NCBI GenBank assembly: GCA_017405845.1
Contig: JAFQZQ010000041.1
Coordinates: forward strand, 1-64,000
Length of the DNA stretch: 64,000 bases
Reading direction: 5' to 3'
Source of the DNA: Mogibacterium sp.
GTDB lineage: Bacteria; Bacillota; Clostridia; Peptostreptococcales; Anaerovoracaceae
Shown here piece after piece: positions 9,778-18,220 of this stretch. The position numbers and the translations under genes were made by a program. Within the stretch, counting starts at the first letter, position 1; every line of letters starts with the position of its first letter. The notes beneath the pieces were generated by a model. The model made no database searches. It was given only the letters and a program-made list of their open reading frames with translations, and was not told the origin of the DNA.

Positions 9778-11679
9778 TTAATGACCCTTTCTTTTATAGT
9801 TTTTCTTGAATATTGCAGCTCCGACAACAGGCATCTTTATTGTTATAGAATATGGCATGCCATGCCTTGGTTTCTTTTTGGCACGTACCTGACGTGTATT
9901 AACTCTGCCGCTTCCGGCATATTTTACATTGTCGGAGTTGATTATCTCTTTATAGTAGCCCGGTTCCGGTACACCTATCTCAAATTCATCGAACGCTTCA
10001 ACGCCCATGTTGAATGCGCATATGAGCAGTTCGCCCGGATCGTCTTCTGAGGTTCCTCTGGAGCGTCTCAGGAATGTGATCACTTTCTGCCTTCTGTCGT
10101 CCGGATCGATCCATTTGAATCCTTCCCAGCTGTTGTCATCCGACCACAGTGCCGGATTCTCAGTGTAGATGTGGTTGAGATCCTTAATGAATCTCTGATG
10201 CTTTTCGTGGTTCTCATATCCGAGGAGGAACCACTCCAGGCCTTCATACTCACGCCACTCAATGAACTGCGCTATCTCATGGCCCATGAAGTTGAGCTTT
10301 TTGCCCGGATGTGTCATCTGATACATCGCAAGCAGTCTCGTACCGGCAAACTGTCTCCAGATATCTCCAGGCATGCGCCCGATAAGGCTCTTCTTACCGT
10401 GCACTACTTCATCGTGCGAGAGTGGAAGGATATAGTTTTCGCTGTAAGCATACGTCATGGAGAACGTCAGCTTGTTGTGAGCGCCTTCTCTCCACGGGAA
10501 GTCGGTAGACATGTACTCAAGTGTATCATTCATCCAGCCCATATTCCACTTATAATGGAATCCCAGACCTCCGTTTGAAGGCGGCTGTGTGACCATAGGC
10601 CACGCTGTGCTCTCTTCTGCAACAGTAAAGACACCCTTGGTGTTGTTGCCGATCATGTAGTTGAACTCCTTAAGGAACTCTACTGCATCAAGATCGGTCT
10701 CGCCGCCGTATTCGTTGAATCTCATTTTCGATTTATCGCTGATACCGAAGTTCAGGTAAAGCATGCTTGTGACTCCGTCTACTCTGAGACCGTCGGCATG
10801 GTACTCATCGAGCCAGTACATCGCGTTCGAAAACAGGAAGCTCCTCACCTGAGGTCTGCTGAAATCGAATTTGTATGTGCCCCAGTCAGGATGCACAATA
10901 CTTTCATAGAGCTTGTCTCCATTGAAGTCTCTGAGGCCGTGATCGTCAGGGCAGAAATGTCCCGGAACCCAGTCAAGAATGACTCCAATGCCCTCCTTGT
11001 GGAACGCTTCGATCAGGTACTTGAGACCGTGTGCAGATCCATACCTCGAAGTCGGTGCGTAGAAGCCCGTTACCTGATATCCCCAAGAAGCGTCAAGCGG
11101 ATGCTCCATGACAGGCAGGAACTCGACATGCGTATATCCCATTTCTTTTACGTAAGGCACGAGCATGTCAGCAAGTTCTCTGTAAGTGTAGAATTTGTCT
11201 TCACCCTCAGGCTTCTTCCATGATCCGAGATGGCACTCGTAGATGTTCATCGGTGAAGTGAAGCTGTTCTTGGACTCTCTGGCTTTCATCCACTCCTCAT
11301 CGTGCCACTCATACCACAGCTCTGTAATGATAGAGTCAGTCCCGGGCCTTCTTACATTCATGAAGGCGAATGGGTCAGCTTTGGATAAGTGTGTACCCTT
11401 TGCTGTCTCTATCTCGTATTTATAGTGGTCTCCTGCCTTTGCACCAGGTACGAAGCAGGTCCAGACTCCTGTATCACCGATGGATTCCATAACAGCCGAA
11501 CTATCCCAGCCGTTAAAGTCGCCGGTCACTCTGACCGATCTGACATCAGGGGCCCACAGCGTGAACTGCACACCTCCGTCCGCTATATGCGCACCGAAAG
11601 TTCTGTAAGCGTGATAAAGTTTACCTGTGTTGTACAGATACAGGAGCTCATTTGTGATTTGTTCTCTTGTGTTGCTCAT
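9778..11679 (-). CDS. glgB: 1,4-alpha-glucan branching enzyme
   Basis: A 633-residue GH13 enzyme that transfers alpha-1,4 segments to create alpha-1,6 branches. An N-terminal CBM48-like region (about residues 20-110) precedes the barrel. Catalytic motifs are GLRVDGV (nucleophile Asp), FTVAEES (acid/base Glu) and LSHDEVV (transition-state Asp). The tail is basic (KKNYKRKGH). An AAGGG site lies 7 bases before the ATG. It is the first clearly glycogen-specific gene of the run, 19 bases after the prsW-like gene. Confidence 0.95.
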   Translation of the reverse strand: MSNTREQITNELLYLYNTGKLYHAYRTFGAHIADGGVQFTLWAPDVRSVRVTGDFNGWDSSAVMESIGDTGVWTCFVPGAKAGDHYKYEIETAKGTHLSKADPFAFMNVRRPGTDSIITELWYEWHDEEWMKARESKNSFTSPMNIYECHLGSWKKPEGEDKFYTYRELADMLVPYVKEMGYTHVEFLPVMEHPLDASWGYQVTGFYAPTSRYGSAHGLKYLIEAFHKEGIGVILDWVPGHFCPDDHGLRDFNGDKLYESIVHPDWGTYKFDFSRPQVRSFLFSNAMYWLDEYHADGLRVDGVTSMLYLNFGISDKSKMRFNEYGGETDLDAVEFLKEFNYMIGNNTKGVFTVAEESTAWPMVTQPPSNGGLGFHYKWNMGWMNDTLEYMSTDFPWREGAHNKLTFSMTYAYSENYILPLSHDEVVHGKKSLIGRMPGDIWRQFAGTRLLAMYQMTHPGKKLNFMGHEIAQFIEWREYEGLEWFLLGYENHEKHQRFIKDLNHIYTENPALWSDDNSWEGFKWIDPDDRRQKVITFLRRSRGTSEDDPGELLICAFNMGVEAFDEFEIGVPEPGYYKEIINSDNVKYAGSGRVNTRQVRAKKKPRHGMPYSITIKMPVVGAAIFKKNYKRKGH

Positions 11680-11698
11680 AGTTTTGCCCTTTTGCGTA

Positions 11699-12430
11699 TC
11701 AGATTTCTACGTCGTAATCTATTCTGCGTGCGCGAGGATAAAATCCCGCCCTGTAGTCAGCCGCCGACATCTTCTTAATTGTGGTAATCGCAGAGACGTA
11801 CAGTATCACTACGAATATAAGCAGCGGCATGGTGCCTCTCTCTCCCAGGAAAGCAAATGTATCGTACGTGCCGTGTATAAGCATCGGCACCAGAAGTGAC
11901 AGCAGTGTGTATCCGATTTTCGCACCATTGTTGCCGAGGATACTCGCTTTTTTGGAGTACGAGTAGAACACTCCCATGAAAACTCCGCAAAATGCGTGGA
12001 GCGGTATGGCAGTGAACGCTCTTACGACCGCTGTCTGGAATCCGTACATCGCTACATAGTTGATGTTTTCGTATATCGCAAATCCGACAGCAGACGACAC
12101 GCCATATACTATGCCGTCAAACCTGTAGTTAAAGCCCTGATAATTCCATGAGCCTAACTTCATGGCGATAAACTTTACTATTTCCTCAACTAATGCGGCC
12201 ATACAGAACGACGTGATAAGCGCGTATTCCAACGATCCCTTCGGATACTGCGGCAGGTACTGGCTCTCAAGCTGCTCCAGGAAGGCAGCGGCAAAGCAGG
12301 AAAGTACGCCGAAGAAGATGATCCTCATGATCAGACCGGCAGGCTCCTTCTCCACCTTGTCCTTTCTGTATACATAAATAATTATCAGCAGGCCGGGTAT
12401 GATGGCCAAAGCCATAAGACTTCTGTCCAT
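11699..12430 (-). CDS. PrsW-family intramembrane protease
   Basis: About 243 residues with seven or so hydrophobic segments. PrsW-family signature motifs are all visible: ALVEEIVKF with the paired glutamates, AIYENINY, AIPLHAFCGVFMG and a late MLIHGTYD. This places it in the CPBP/PrsW glutamic intramembrane protease group. B. subtilis PrsW cleaves the anti-sigma factor RsiW; the substrate here is unknown and no anti-sigma gene is near. I prefer the ATG at 12430, which has GGGGAG 10 bases upstream, over an in-frame TTG at 12436. It sits between a 31-residue membrane peptide and glgB in the same direction. Confidence 0.85.
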   Translation of the reverse strand: MDRSLMALAIIPGLLIIIYVYRKDKVEKEPAGLIMRIIFFGVLSCFAAAFLEQLESQYLPQYPKGSLEYALITSFCMAALVEEIVKFIAMKLGSWNYQGFNYRFDGIVYGVSSAVGFAIYENINYVAMYGFQTAVVRAFTAIPLHAFCGVFMGVFYSYSKKASILGNNGAKIGYTLLSLLVPMLIHGTYDTFAFLGERGTMPLLIFVVILYVSAITTIKKMSAADYRAGFYPRARRIDYDVEI

Positions 12431-12481
12431 TTGCAAATCACTCCCCTTTTTCTTCTAAATCCTCTGAACCCTACAGGAATG

Positions 12482-12577
12482 TCAGAGTTTATCTCTGTTG
12501 TTTCTGTAAAGCAGGAGTATGTACCAGATGCAGAATGCAAGAAGCACGCCTCCCAGTATTTTCAATATAATTGTCAT
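12482..12577 (-). CDS. 31-residue single-pass membrane peptide
   Basis: A short ATG-to-TGA frame reading MTIILKILGGVLLAFCIWY and ending in RNNRDKL. It has a hydrophobic span of about 20 residues (5-24) followed by a charged tail, giving a predicted N-out or membrane-anchored microprotein. A GGGGGA ribosome site lies about 7 bases before the ATG. The gene fills the otherwise unexplained gap between fbp (17 bases) and the PrsW-like protease (51 bases). I do not recognise a family. The hydrophobic pattern, ribosome site and operon position support it, but conservation could not be tested. Confidence 0.55.
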   Translation of the reverse strand: MTIILKILGGVLLAFCIWYILLLYRNNRDKL

Positions 12578-12594
12578 TAATTTCCCCCTTCGTA

Positions 12595-14544
12595 TCAGTA
12601 AATCTCTCTGATACCGCCTCCAACGAACTGATCGTACAGGGCCTCGAGAGTTTTGATCTGCTCACGGATCTCCGCGCCATTGTCTGTATCCCTGATCCTG
12701 AGTCTGACAGGTTCGGTGTGGACCAGATGCATTATCGGTCTGTGGAAATCCTGAGTGCCGTCTTCACGCATCGGCTCATAAGGCTGATGCTCGGCAAGGT
12801 ACATATGCTTCGAAGTCATTATTGCCGTATATCCGGCGATACCAGTCGTCTTGTGATATGCCTTTGAAATACCTCCGTCAATAACGAAGAGTTTGCCGTT
12901 GGCCTTGATAGGCGTTTCGCCCTTCACGAGCTTTACCGGAACATGTCCGTTCAGTATGACTCCGTGATCAGGATCAAGACCGAAATCCTTGAGGATCTTA
13001 ACAGCGATCTCTTCCTTGTCGATCAGTTTATAGTAAGATATCTTATTCTCTTTATGCGTTGACTTGTCTTCGATGAAATACCTCTCGAATGTTGTCATCT
13101 TATCCTTGCCGAACAGCGGGGAATCCTCGGAAAGCCACAGGTACCACATTATCGATGCTGCTTCTGCAGATGTTCTGCCATCAGGCTGCTTGCCGCGGGC
13201 GTCTCTGATCATCTGATCAAGCTTGCGCATATATGCGGCTCCTTTGTACTTCTTTCCTTCGATCTCCACCGGCTTGAAGTTGCCGCGCTCGTTGAGGATC
13301 ATGCATCCGTGATACAACAGGTTGCCGTTCTTGATCTTGAAGAGCGATCCGTGAGTGAACATGTAGTTGATGTGTCTCTGCAGCTTCTCCGAATTGAGTA
13401 TCGATGACTCGAGAGCTACCATTACCTCTTCTTCCTGCGCGGTCAGCTTGTAAGGGTCGTTAGGATCTACTGTCGGAAGGTTCATGTCCCTCATCGGCCA
13501 CTCAACTCCTTCGACCGTGACAGTTCCCTTTTCGAAGTCGATGGCTTCAAGGAGATTCCTGTGTTCGAGGTGATATTCAGGATGAGCCTTGATTTCCTGA
13601 CCTTCGATCTTGAACTGGATGATGGAGATCATCTTGTGCATCTTTGCAGCAAGTGAAGGCGGAATAGGGTCGTATTTATTGGTTTCAAGCACGTTAGGCT
13701 TGAAGAATTCGCAAGGATCGTCCTTGTATATATGCGCTGCCAGCGATGCAAGCGGACGCAGATTGAATCCGTAGCCTACTTCGAGCATATCGAAATTGTT
13801 GTAACGGACATTTATGCGGATCATCGTGGCTATGCACGCCCTGTTTCCGCAGGCTGCGCCCATCCACAGGATATCGTGGTTGCCCCACTGGATATCCACA
13901 CCGCGGTTGGCCATGAGATAATCCAAGACAACGTGGGATTTAGGACCTCTGTCGAAGATGTCTCCGATTATATGAAGCCTGTCGACAACCATATTGGCTA
14001 TGGTCTCTGTAATGTCGATAATGAACTCCCTGGCCGCATCGTACTCTATTATAGTATCGATGATCTCGTCATAGTATTTATGTCTGTCCAGAACATTATC
14101 GGCAAACAGGAGCTCGTCCATTATATATGACGAGAATACAGGCAGACGTTTCTTTACCTTAGATCTGGTGTACTTGTTGGATACAACACGGCAGATCGCG
14201 ATGAGTCTTCTGATCGACACCTTGCACCAGGCGTCAAAATCCTTCTCGCTCTTCTCCCGTCTTGCCATCTCTGCCTCAGGATTGTAAATAAGCGAGGCAA
14301 GAGCATCGCACTCACTTTCGGTCAGGATGTTGCCGAAGACCTCATCGATCCTCATGCGGATCATTCCCGAACCGCTTCTTACGAAGTGGTGGAAGGCATC
14401 GTACTCACCATGGATGTCGCTGAGGAAGAACTCAGTAGCCTTAGGAAGAGCAAGGATCGCTCTGAGGTTGATGATTTCGGTCCTTACGCTTCTGCGGTTT
14501 GGATATTTCTCCGCCAGGAGCTTGAGATAATTGATATCAGGCAT
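12595..14544 (-). CDS. fbp: Fructose-1,6-bisphosphatase, class III
   Basis: A 649-residue protein of the Firmicutes-specific class III family, which dephosphorylates fructose-1,6-bisphosphate in gluconeogenesis. It carries calcineurin-type metallophosphatase motifs: FLSDIHGEYDAF near residue 41, IIGDIFDRGP and QWGNHDILWMG, plus a late GHVPVK histidine block. Length matches the B. subtilis enzyme closely. A GGAGG ribosome site precedes the ATG at 14544, 22 bases after murA. Sitting directly upstream of the glycogen genes, it would supply hexose phosphate for storage when the cell grows on amino acids or organic acids. Confidence 0.95.
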   Translation of the reverse strand: MPDINYLKLLAEKYPNRRSVRTEIINLRAILALPKATEFFLSDIHGEYDAFHHFVRSGSGMIRMRIDEVFGNILTESECDALASLIYNPEAEMARREKSEKDFDAWCKVSIRRLIAICRVVSNKYTRSKVKKRLPVFSSYIMDELLFADNVLDRHKYYDEIIDTIIEYDAAREFIIDITETIANMVVDRLHIIGDIFDRGPKSHVVLDYLMANRGVDIQWGNHDILWMGAACGNRACIATMIRINVRYNNFDMLEVGYGFNLRPLASLAAHIYKDDPCEFFKPNVLETNKYDPIPPSLAAKMHKMISIIQFKIEGQEIKAHPEYHLEHRNLLEAIDFEKGTVTVEGVEWPMRDMNLPTVDPNDPYKLTAQEEEVMVALESSILNSEKLQRHINYMFTHGSLFKIKNGNLLYHGCMILNERGNFKPVEIEGKKYKGAAYMRKLDQMIRDARGKQPDGRTSAEAASIMWYLWLSEDSPLFGKDKMTTFERYFIEDKSTHKENKISYYKLIDKEEIAVKILKDFGLDPDHGVILNGHVPVKLVKGETPIKANGKLFVIDGGISKAYHKTTGIAGYTAIMTSKHMYLAEHQPYEPMREDGTQDFHRPIMHLVHTEPVRLRIRDTDNGAEIREQIKTLEALYDQFVGGGIREIY

Positions 14545-14566
14545 GACGTCCTCCGTTTCTTTCTGA

Positions 14567-15841
14567 TCAGTCGTTAGAAATCTTCATGATGTCGGCTCCG
14601 AGAGCCTTGAATTTGCCTACGAAATCTTCGTAGCCTCTTTCAATGTGATATATCTCGCTTATCTCTGTAGTCCCCTTCGCCGAAAGGCCGGCAAGAACCA
14701 TAGCCGCTCCGGCCCTCAGGTCGGTGGCTCTTACCTTTGCACCTTTGAGTTGCTTTCCTCCCGGTACAAGAGCTTCTCTGTTTTCAATTATTATGTCTGC
14801 TCCCATGCGGTTGAGCTCAACTACATGCATGAACCTGTTCTCGAATACGGTCTCCCTGACGACACTGCTGCCGTTGACCGTTGTGAGGAAGGCCATGAAC
14901 GGCGACTGAATGTCTGTAGGGAAGCCCGGATAAGGAAGGGTCTTGATGTCAGTAGCATTGAGCTCTCTGTCTCTCGCGTCAACATAAATGCCGTCCGGAG
15001 TGACTTCAACGTCTACGCCGCACTCCTTGAGCTTCGCCATGATAGGTCTGACGTGACCCGGGAGAGCATTCCTTATAAGGATGTCACCGCGTGTTATGGC
15101 AGCAGCGAGCATGAATGTTCCGGTCTCTATCCTGTCAGGGATAGCCGCGTGAATACAGCCCGAGAGCTTCTGAACGCCTTCGATGCGGATCATATCCGTG
15201 CCGGCGTATTTGATTCTCGCGCCCATCTTGTTGAGCTGGTTTGCGAGGTCGATGATCTCAGGCTCCTTGGCAGCGTTCTCTATGATAGTCGTACCTGTGG
15301 CTGTGGTCGCCGCCATGAGTATGTTTTCCGTTGCTCCTACGCTTGGGAAGTCGAGATAGATGACATCGCCCTTAAGCCCTTCCGGTCCGGCTGATACCGT
15401 TACCAGCTCGTTCTCATCATCTTCGACAACTTCTGCACCCAGAGCTCTGAATCCCTTAAGGTGAAGGTCGATTGGCCTTCTGCCTATGGTGCAGCCGCCC
15501 GGCATCGGCATTACGATCTTGCCGTGTCTGGCGAGCATCGGTCCCATGGTAAAAAGAGACGCCCTCATCTCCTGCACTAGTTCTCTGTCTCCTTCGCAGG
15601 ATATGATTTCGGGCGTGCTTATCCTGATGGTGCCCTCTTCGGCATCATCTATCTTTGCTCCGTACTTCAGGAGCATCTTCTTCATAACGCTGACATCTGC
15701 CAGATCGGGAACATCCTCGATCACGCAGGTGTCATCTGTCATTATTGTTGCGGCAAGAAGCGGAAGCACCGAATTCTTTGCTCCGCTTATCCATACCTCT
15801 CCATGAAGAGGTCCGCTGTTGTTAACTAGGATCTTTGCCAT
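14567..15841 (-). CDS. murA: UDP-N-acetylglucosamine 1-carboxyvinyltransferase
   Basis: First committed enzyme of peptidoglycan precursor synthesis; it adds enolpyruvate from PEP to UDP-GlcNAc in the cytoplasm. The 424 residues show the PEP-binding K22-N23 (SGAKNSVLPLL), R93 and the catalytic loop MPGGCTIGRRP with C117, the residue attacked by fosfomycin; it is not the Asp variant. The ribosome site AGGAGG lies 7 bases before the ATG. It is separated by only 27 bases from the lysine/alanine-rich protein upstream and 22 bases from fbp downstream. Confidence 0.95.
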   Translation of the reverse strand: MAKILVNNSGPLHGEVWISGAKNSVLPLLAATIMTDDTCVIEDVPDLADVSVMKKMLLKYGAKIDDAEEGTIRISTPEIISCEGDRELVQEMRASLFTMGPMLARHGKIVMPMPGGCTIGRRPIDLHLKGFRALGAEVVEDDENELVTVSAGPEGLKGDVIYLDFPSVGATENILMAATTATGTTIIENAAKEPEIIDLANQLNKMGARIKYAGTDMIRIEGVQKLSGCIHAAIPDRIETGTFMLAAAITRGDILIRNALPGHVRPIMAKLKECGVDVEVTPDGIYVDARDRELNATDIKTLPYPGFPTDIQSPFMAFLTTVNGSSVVRETVFENRFMHVVELNRMGADIIIENREALVPGGKQLKGAKVRATDLRAGAAMVLAGLSAKGTTEISEIYHIERGYEDFVGKFKALGADIMKISND

Positions 15842-15868
15842 TAATGGCCTCCTGTGACGATATTATTT

Positions 15869-16990
15869 TTATGCTGCGTCAGTTGCAGCGCTATTGGCCG
15901 CCTTTTTTTCTTTCTTTGCAGCCTTTTTGTCTGCATGCTTGGCATGAGCTTTTTTTATAAGCTTTCCGGCGCCCTTTGCAGCTTTAGATAAAACCTTTGC
16001 CTCGGTCTTGACTGCAACGGCAGCTACCTTTGCGCCGGCCTTAGCCAGCTTGAACCTTTTCTGCTCTTTCTTGATAGGCTTTACGGCCTTCTGAATCTTC
16101 TTTTCAGCCTTGGCTCCGGCTTTTTCAACTGCCTTCTTAGCCTTCTTTGCCTTTGCTTTTACAGCCTTCTTGTCGATTTTTGCTGCAAGCACAGCTGCGC
16201 TCTTTTCAGCCTTGGCTGCAGTCTTAACAGCCTGCTTCTCAGCTTTAGCTGCCTTAAGGGCGATCGCCTTTTCAGTTTTTAACGCCTTTGCTGCTACTGC
16301 TTTCTCGACCTTTGCTGCCTTCGCTGCCGCCTGCTTCTCAGTCTTTGCTATCTTTGCGCTGAGTGCGGCTGCTGCAGCGGCAGCTTTGAGCTCTTTTTTC
16401 TTCTCGGCCTTTTCTTTCTTCAGCATCAATGCTGCTGTGGCAGCGGCTGCTTTCGCTGCTGCGGCTGCTTCTTTTTTATCGATTTTGGCCTTCTTCCTGG
16501 ATGCCTTCTTGGATGCTTTTGCGTCCTGCTTCTCAAACTTCTTTGCCTTTTTTGAAGCTTTTTTGCGGGCCTTTTTCTCACGTTCAGCCTGCTTATTAAG
16601 CTCCTTTATGGTCTGCTGCGAAGCCTTGATCTCTTTTCTTGCTTTCTTGCGCTCTCTGGATGCAGCCATCGAAGCAAAGAGGCCTGTTCCGGTAAACATT
16701 CCGATGACAGCTTTTAAAAGTCCCCATGCCGTGATTCCAACGCCGGCTGCTGTCAGTGCCTTTACTGCTCCGGAAGTATCGGCTGCTATAGCATTGACCG
16801 CTCCGATAGCATCGTCGCTCAGCTTGTCGAATCTTCCCTTGACATCATCTACGGCTTCGTTGCCTTTATCGGTAAGAGCCTTGGTTTTCTTGAGCAGCTC
16901 TATTGCGTGCTTTGCCATGATAGCCAAAACTACAAGGAATCCAATCAGTACGGCAACAAGGCAGCATGCAATTATCTGATTGATAGTCAT
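15869..16990 (-). CDS. Membrane-anchored Lys/Ala-rich repetitive protein
   Basis: Of 373 residues, the first 30 include a hydrophobic anchor (residues 5-27), followed by an amphipathic stretch with helical, DUF948-like character and a second hydrophobic patch near 80-105. From about residue 112 to the end the protein is almost wholly Lys, Ala and Glu, built from irregular KA(E/A)K(A/Q)A-type repeats. The tail resembles histone H1/HU-type basic tails or a long charged helix. It could bind DNA, RNA or anionic wall polymers, or form a rigid rod at the membrane; none of this is shown. It follows the short protein at 17009-17296 in an operon and has an AAGGAG ribosome site. No family assignment. 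Confidence 0.8.
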   Translation of the reverse strand: MTINQIIACCLVAVLIGFLVVLAIMAKHAIELLKKTKALTDKGNEAVDDVKGRFDKLSDDAIGAVNAIAADTSGAVKALTAAGVGITAWGLLKAVIGMFTGTGLFASMAASRERKKARKEIKASQQTIKELNKQAEREKKARKKASKKAKKFEKQDAKASKKASRKKAKIDKKEAAAAAKAAAATAALMLKKEKAEKKKELKAAAAAAALSAKIAKTEKQAAAKAAKVEKAVAAKALKTEKAIALKAAKAEKQAVKTAAKAEKSAAVLAAKIDKKAVKAKAKKAKKAVEKAGAKAEKKIQKAVKPIKKEQKRFKLAKAGAKVAAVAVKTEAKVLSKAAKGAGKLIKKAHAKHADKKAAKKEKKAANSAATDAA

Positions 16991-17008
16991 TTTATCTCTC
17001 CTTATTCC

Positions 17009-17296
17009 CTACTTGATAACCTTATCTATCACCTTGCCGGCAATCTGGGTTCCTAAGGAAACCACACCGGAGGCAGCTCCTGTTACCTTGGAAACGCCAC
17101 CCTTTACAGCCTCTGCAGCGTTGTCCATTTTTTCCTTTGCGCCTGCTGCAGCGTTGGTGCTTCCGTCGATTATCGCATTGGCCTTTTTGATCGTGTCGGT
17201 CAGATTTGAAACCAGAACAATCAAGAACACAACAAGCACTATCAGCGCTATCAGAAGCACTCCGATCAGCACACCTTTCACACTTACTGAAATCAT
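17009..17296 (-). CDS. Small membrane protein with amphipathic tail
   Basis: A 95-residue protein: one strong transmembrane helix (about residues 7-30), then an Ala/Gly/Lys-rich amphipathic region with KANAIIDG and AAEAVKGG segments resembling YtxH/DUF948-type stress or envelope proteins. I chose the ATG at 17296 because AAGGAG lies 7 bases before it; another ATG at 17302 is too close to that site. It is the first gene after the promoter at 17361-17389 and probably partners the longer membrane-anchored Lys/Ala-rich protein that follows, whose N-terminus has the same organisation. Function unknown. Confidence 0.75.
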   Translation of the reverse strand: MISVSVKGVLIGVLLIALIVLVVFLIVLVSNLTDTIKKANAIIDGSTNAAAGAKEKMDNAAEAVKGGVSKVTGAASGVVSLGTQIAGKVIDKVIK

Positions 17297-17360
17297 ATGC
17301 ATTCTCCTTCTTTACCTATCCGGGCAGGCCATCCTGAAAAAGCCCGCAATTATTGATAAT

Positions 17361-17389
17361 ATTATATATAGAAGCGCCTCTCTATTCAA
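17361..17389 (-). promoter_or_regulatory. Sigma-70-type promoter for the 17.3-0 kb gene run
   Basis: On the minus strand, TTGAAT (17384-17389) and a perfect TATAAT (17361-17366) are separated by exactly 17 bases. Predicted transcription start is near 17354, giving a leader of about 57 bases to the ATG at 17296. No other equally good promoter or clear terminator is apparent in the short gaps down to position 1. Confidence 0.7.
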
Positions 17390-17473
17390 GCAAAGCGCCT
17401 TCTGCAAAACAAAAAGAGACACAAAAAACTGCGTTTCAGTTTCCGGATGGCCGCAAGTTTTTGCACCGTATTT

Positions 17474-18220
17474 TTACACTCTCTCATAATACTTGAGGAT
17501 GGCGTCCGTATATCCGCCGTCCTCTTCATGCACAGCTATCTGCGGCAGCAGGCGGAGCTCTGAACCTGCTCCCCTGATGCCGTGAATAAGCACTATATTG
17601 GCGGCAGCGCCTTCCTTAGGCACCACCATCTGCATCTCTTTCGGCTCTATGCCGGCTGTCCTTAACGCGTAAAAAATGTCTGCAAGCCTGTCCGGTCTGT
17701 GCACCATGTAAAGGTGTCCGCCTTCTTTGAGCATGCCCGCTGATACCGTTGCAAAATCAGATATATCTGCAGTAGTTTCATGCCTGGCTATATATCTTGC
17801 ATCCGGATCCTTTGCTCCCGGCTCATCAGGTGTGCGCCTGAAGTACGGCGGATTGCTGATCACAGCATCAAACTCTGCCGCTGCATCTATGTTCTTTATG
17901 TCGCAGCATACGAAGTCAATGTGCTCCGTGAGTCCATTCAGCACGCAGGCTCTGTTTGCTCTTTCGATCACATCGCCGTTCACATCGTATCCGGTGATCC
18001 TCGCTCCTCTGAGTTTATGAAAAAGAATAAAGGCTGCCACTCCGCAGCCTGTTCCGAGATCGGCTATGTGAAGCGTGCTGCCACCTGCTTTCACAGGCGC
18101 CTTTGCTCCGGTATCGCCCGCAGCAAAAGCGGCCAGAAGCACGGCATCCACTCCGTAGCCGGACCCCTTTGTCTGTATTACCCTTAGTCCGCCGAAACCC
18201 GTATCGTCAATGCGTTCCAT
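17474..18220 (-). CDS. tRNA1(Val) adenine-N6 methyltransferase (TrmN6/YfiC-like)
   Basis: A 248-residue class I SAM-dependent methyltransferase. It has the SAM-binding motif DLGTGCGVAAFIL, an acidic residue at GYDVNGDVIERA, and the adenine-N6 signature SNPPYF. The N-terminal GYGVDAVLLAAF block is typical of the YfiC/TrmN6 family, which modifies A37 of tRNA1(Val). Its start codon overlaps the ricT stop by one base (TGATG), a pairing frequently seen in Firmicutes (tmk-holB-ricT-yabB order as in B. subtilis). It is the last gene of that operon. Confidence 0.88.
   Translation of the reverse strand: MERIDDTGFGGLRVIQTKGSGYGVDAVLLAAFAAGDTGAKAPVKAGGSTLHIADLGTGCGVAAFILFHKLRGARITGYDVNGDVIERANRACVLNGLTEHIDFVCCDIKNIDAAAEFDAVISNPPYFRRTPDEPGAKDPDARYIARHETTADISDFATVSAGMLKEGGHLYMVHRPDRLADIFYALRTAGIEPKEMQMVVPKEGAAANIVLIHGIRGAGSELRLLPQIAVHEEDGGYTDAILKYYERV

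Noticed and set aside
16110-16979. A 289-codon Ala/Phe/Ser-rich plus-strand frame
   Set aside because: It is the reverse complement of the Lys/Ala repeat region; AAG and GCN codons read backward give long stop-free Phe/Ala/Ser strings. No ribosome site supports it.
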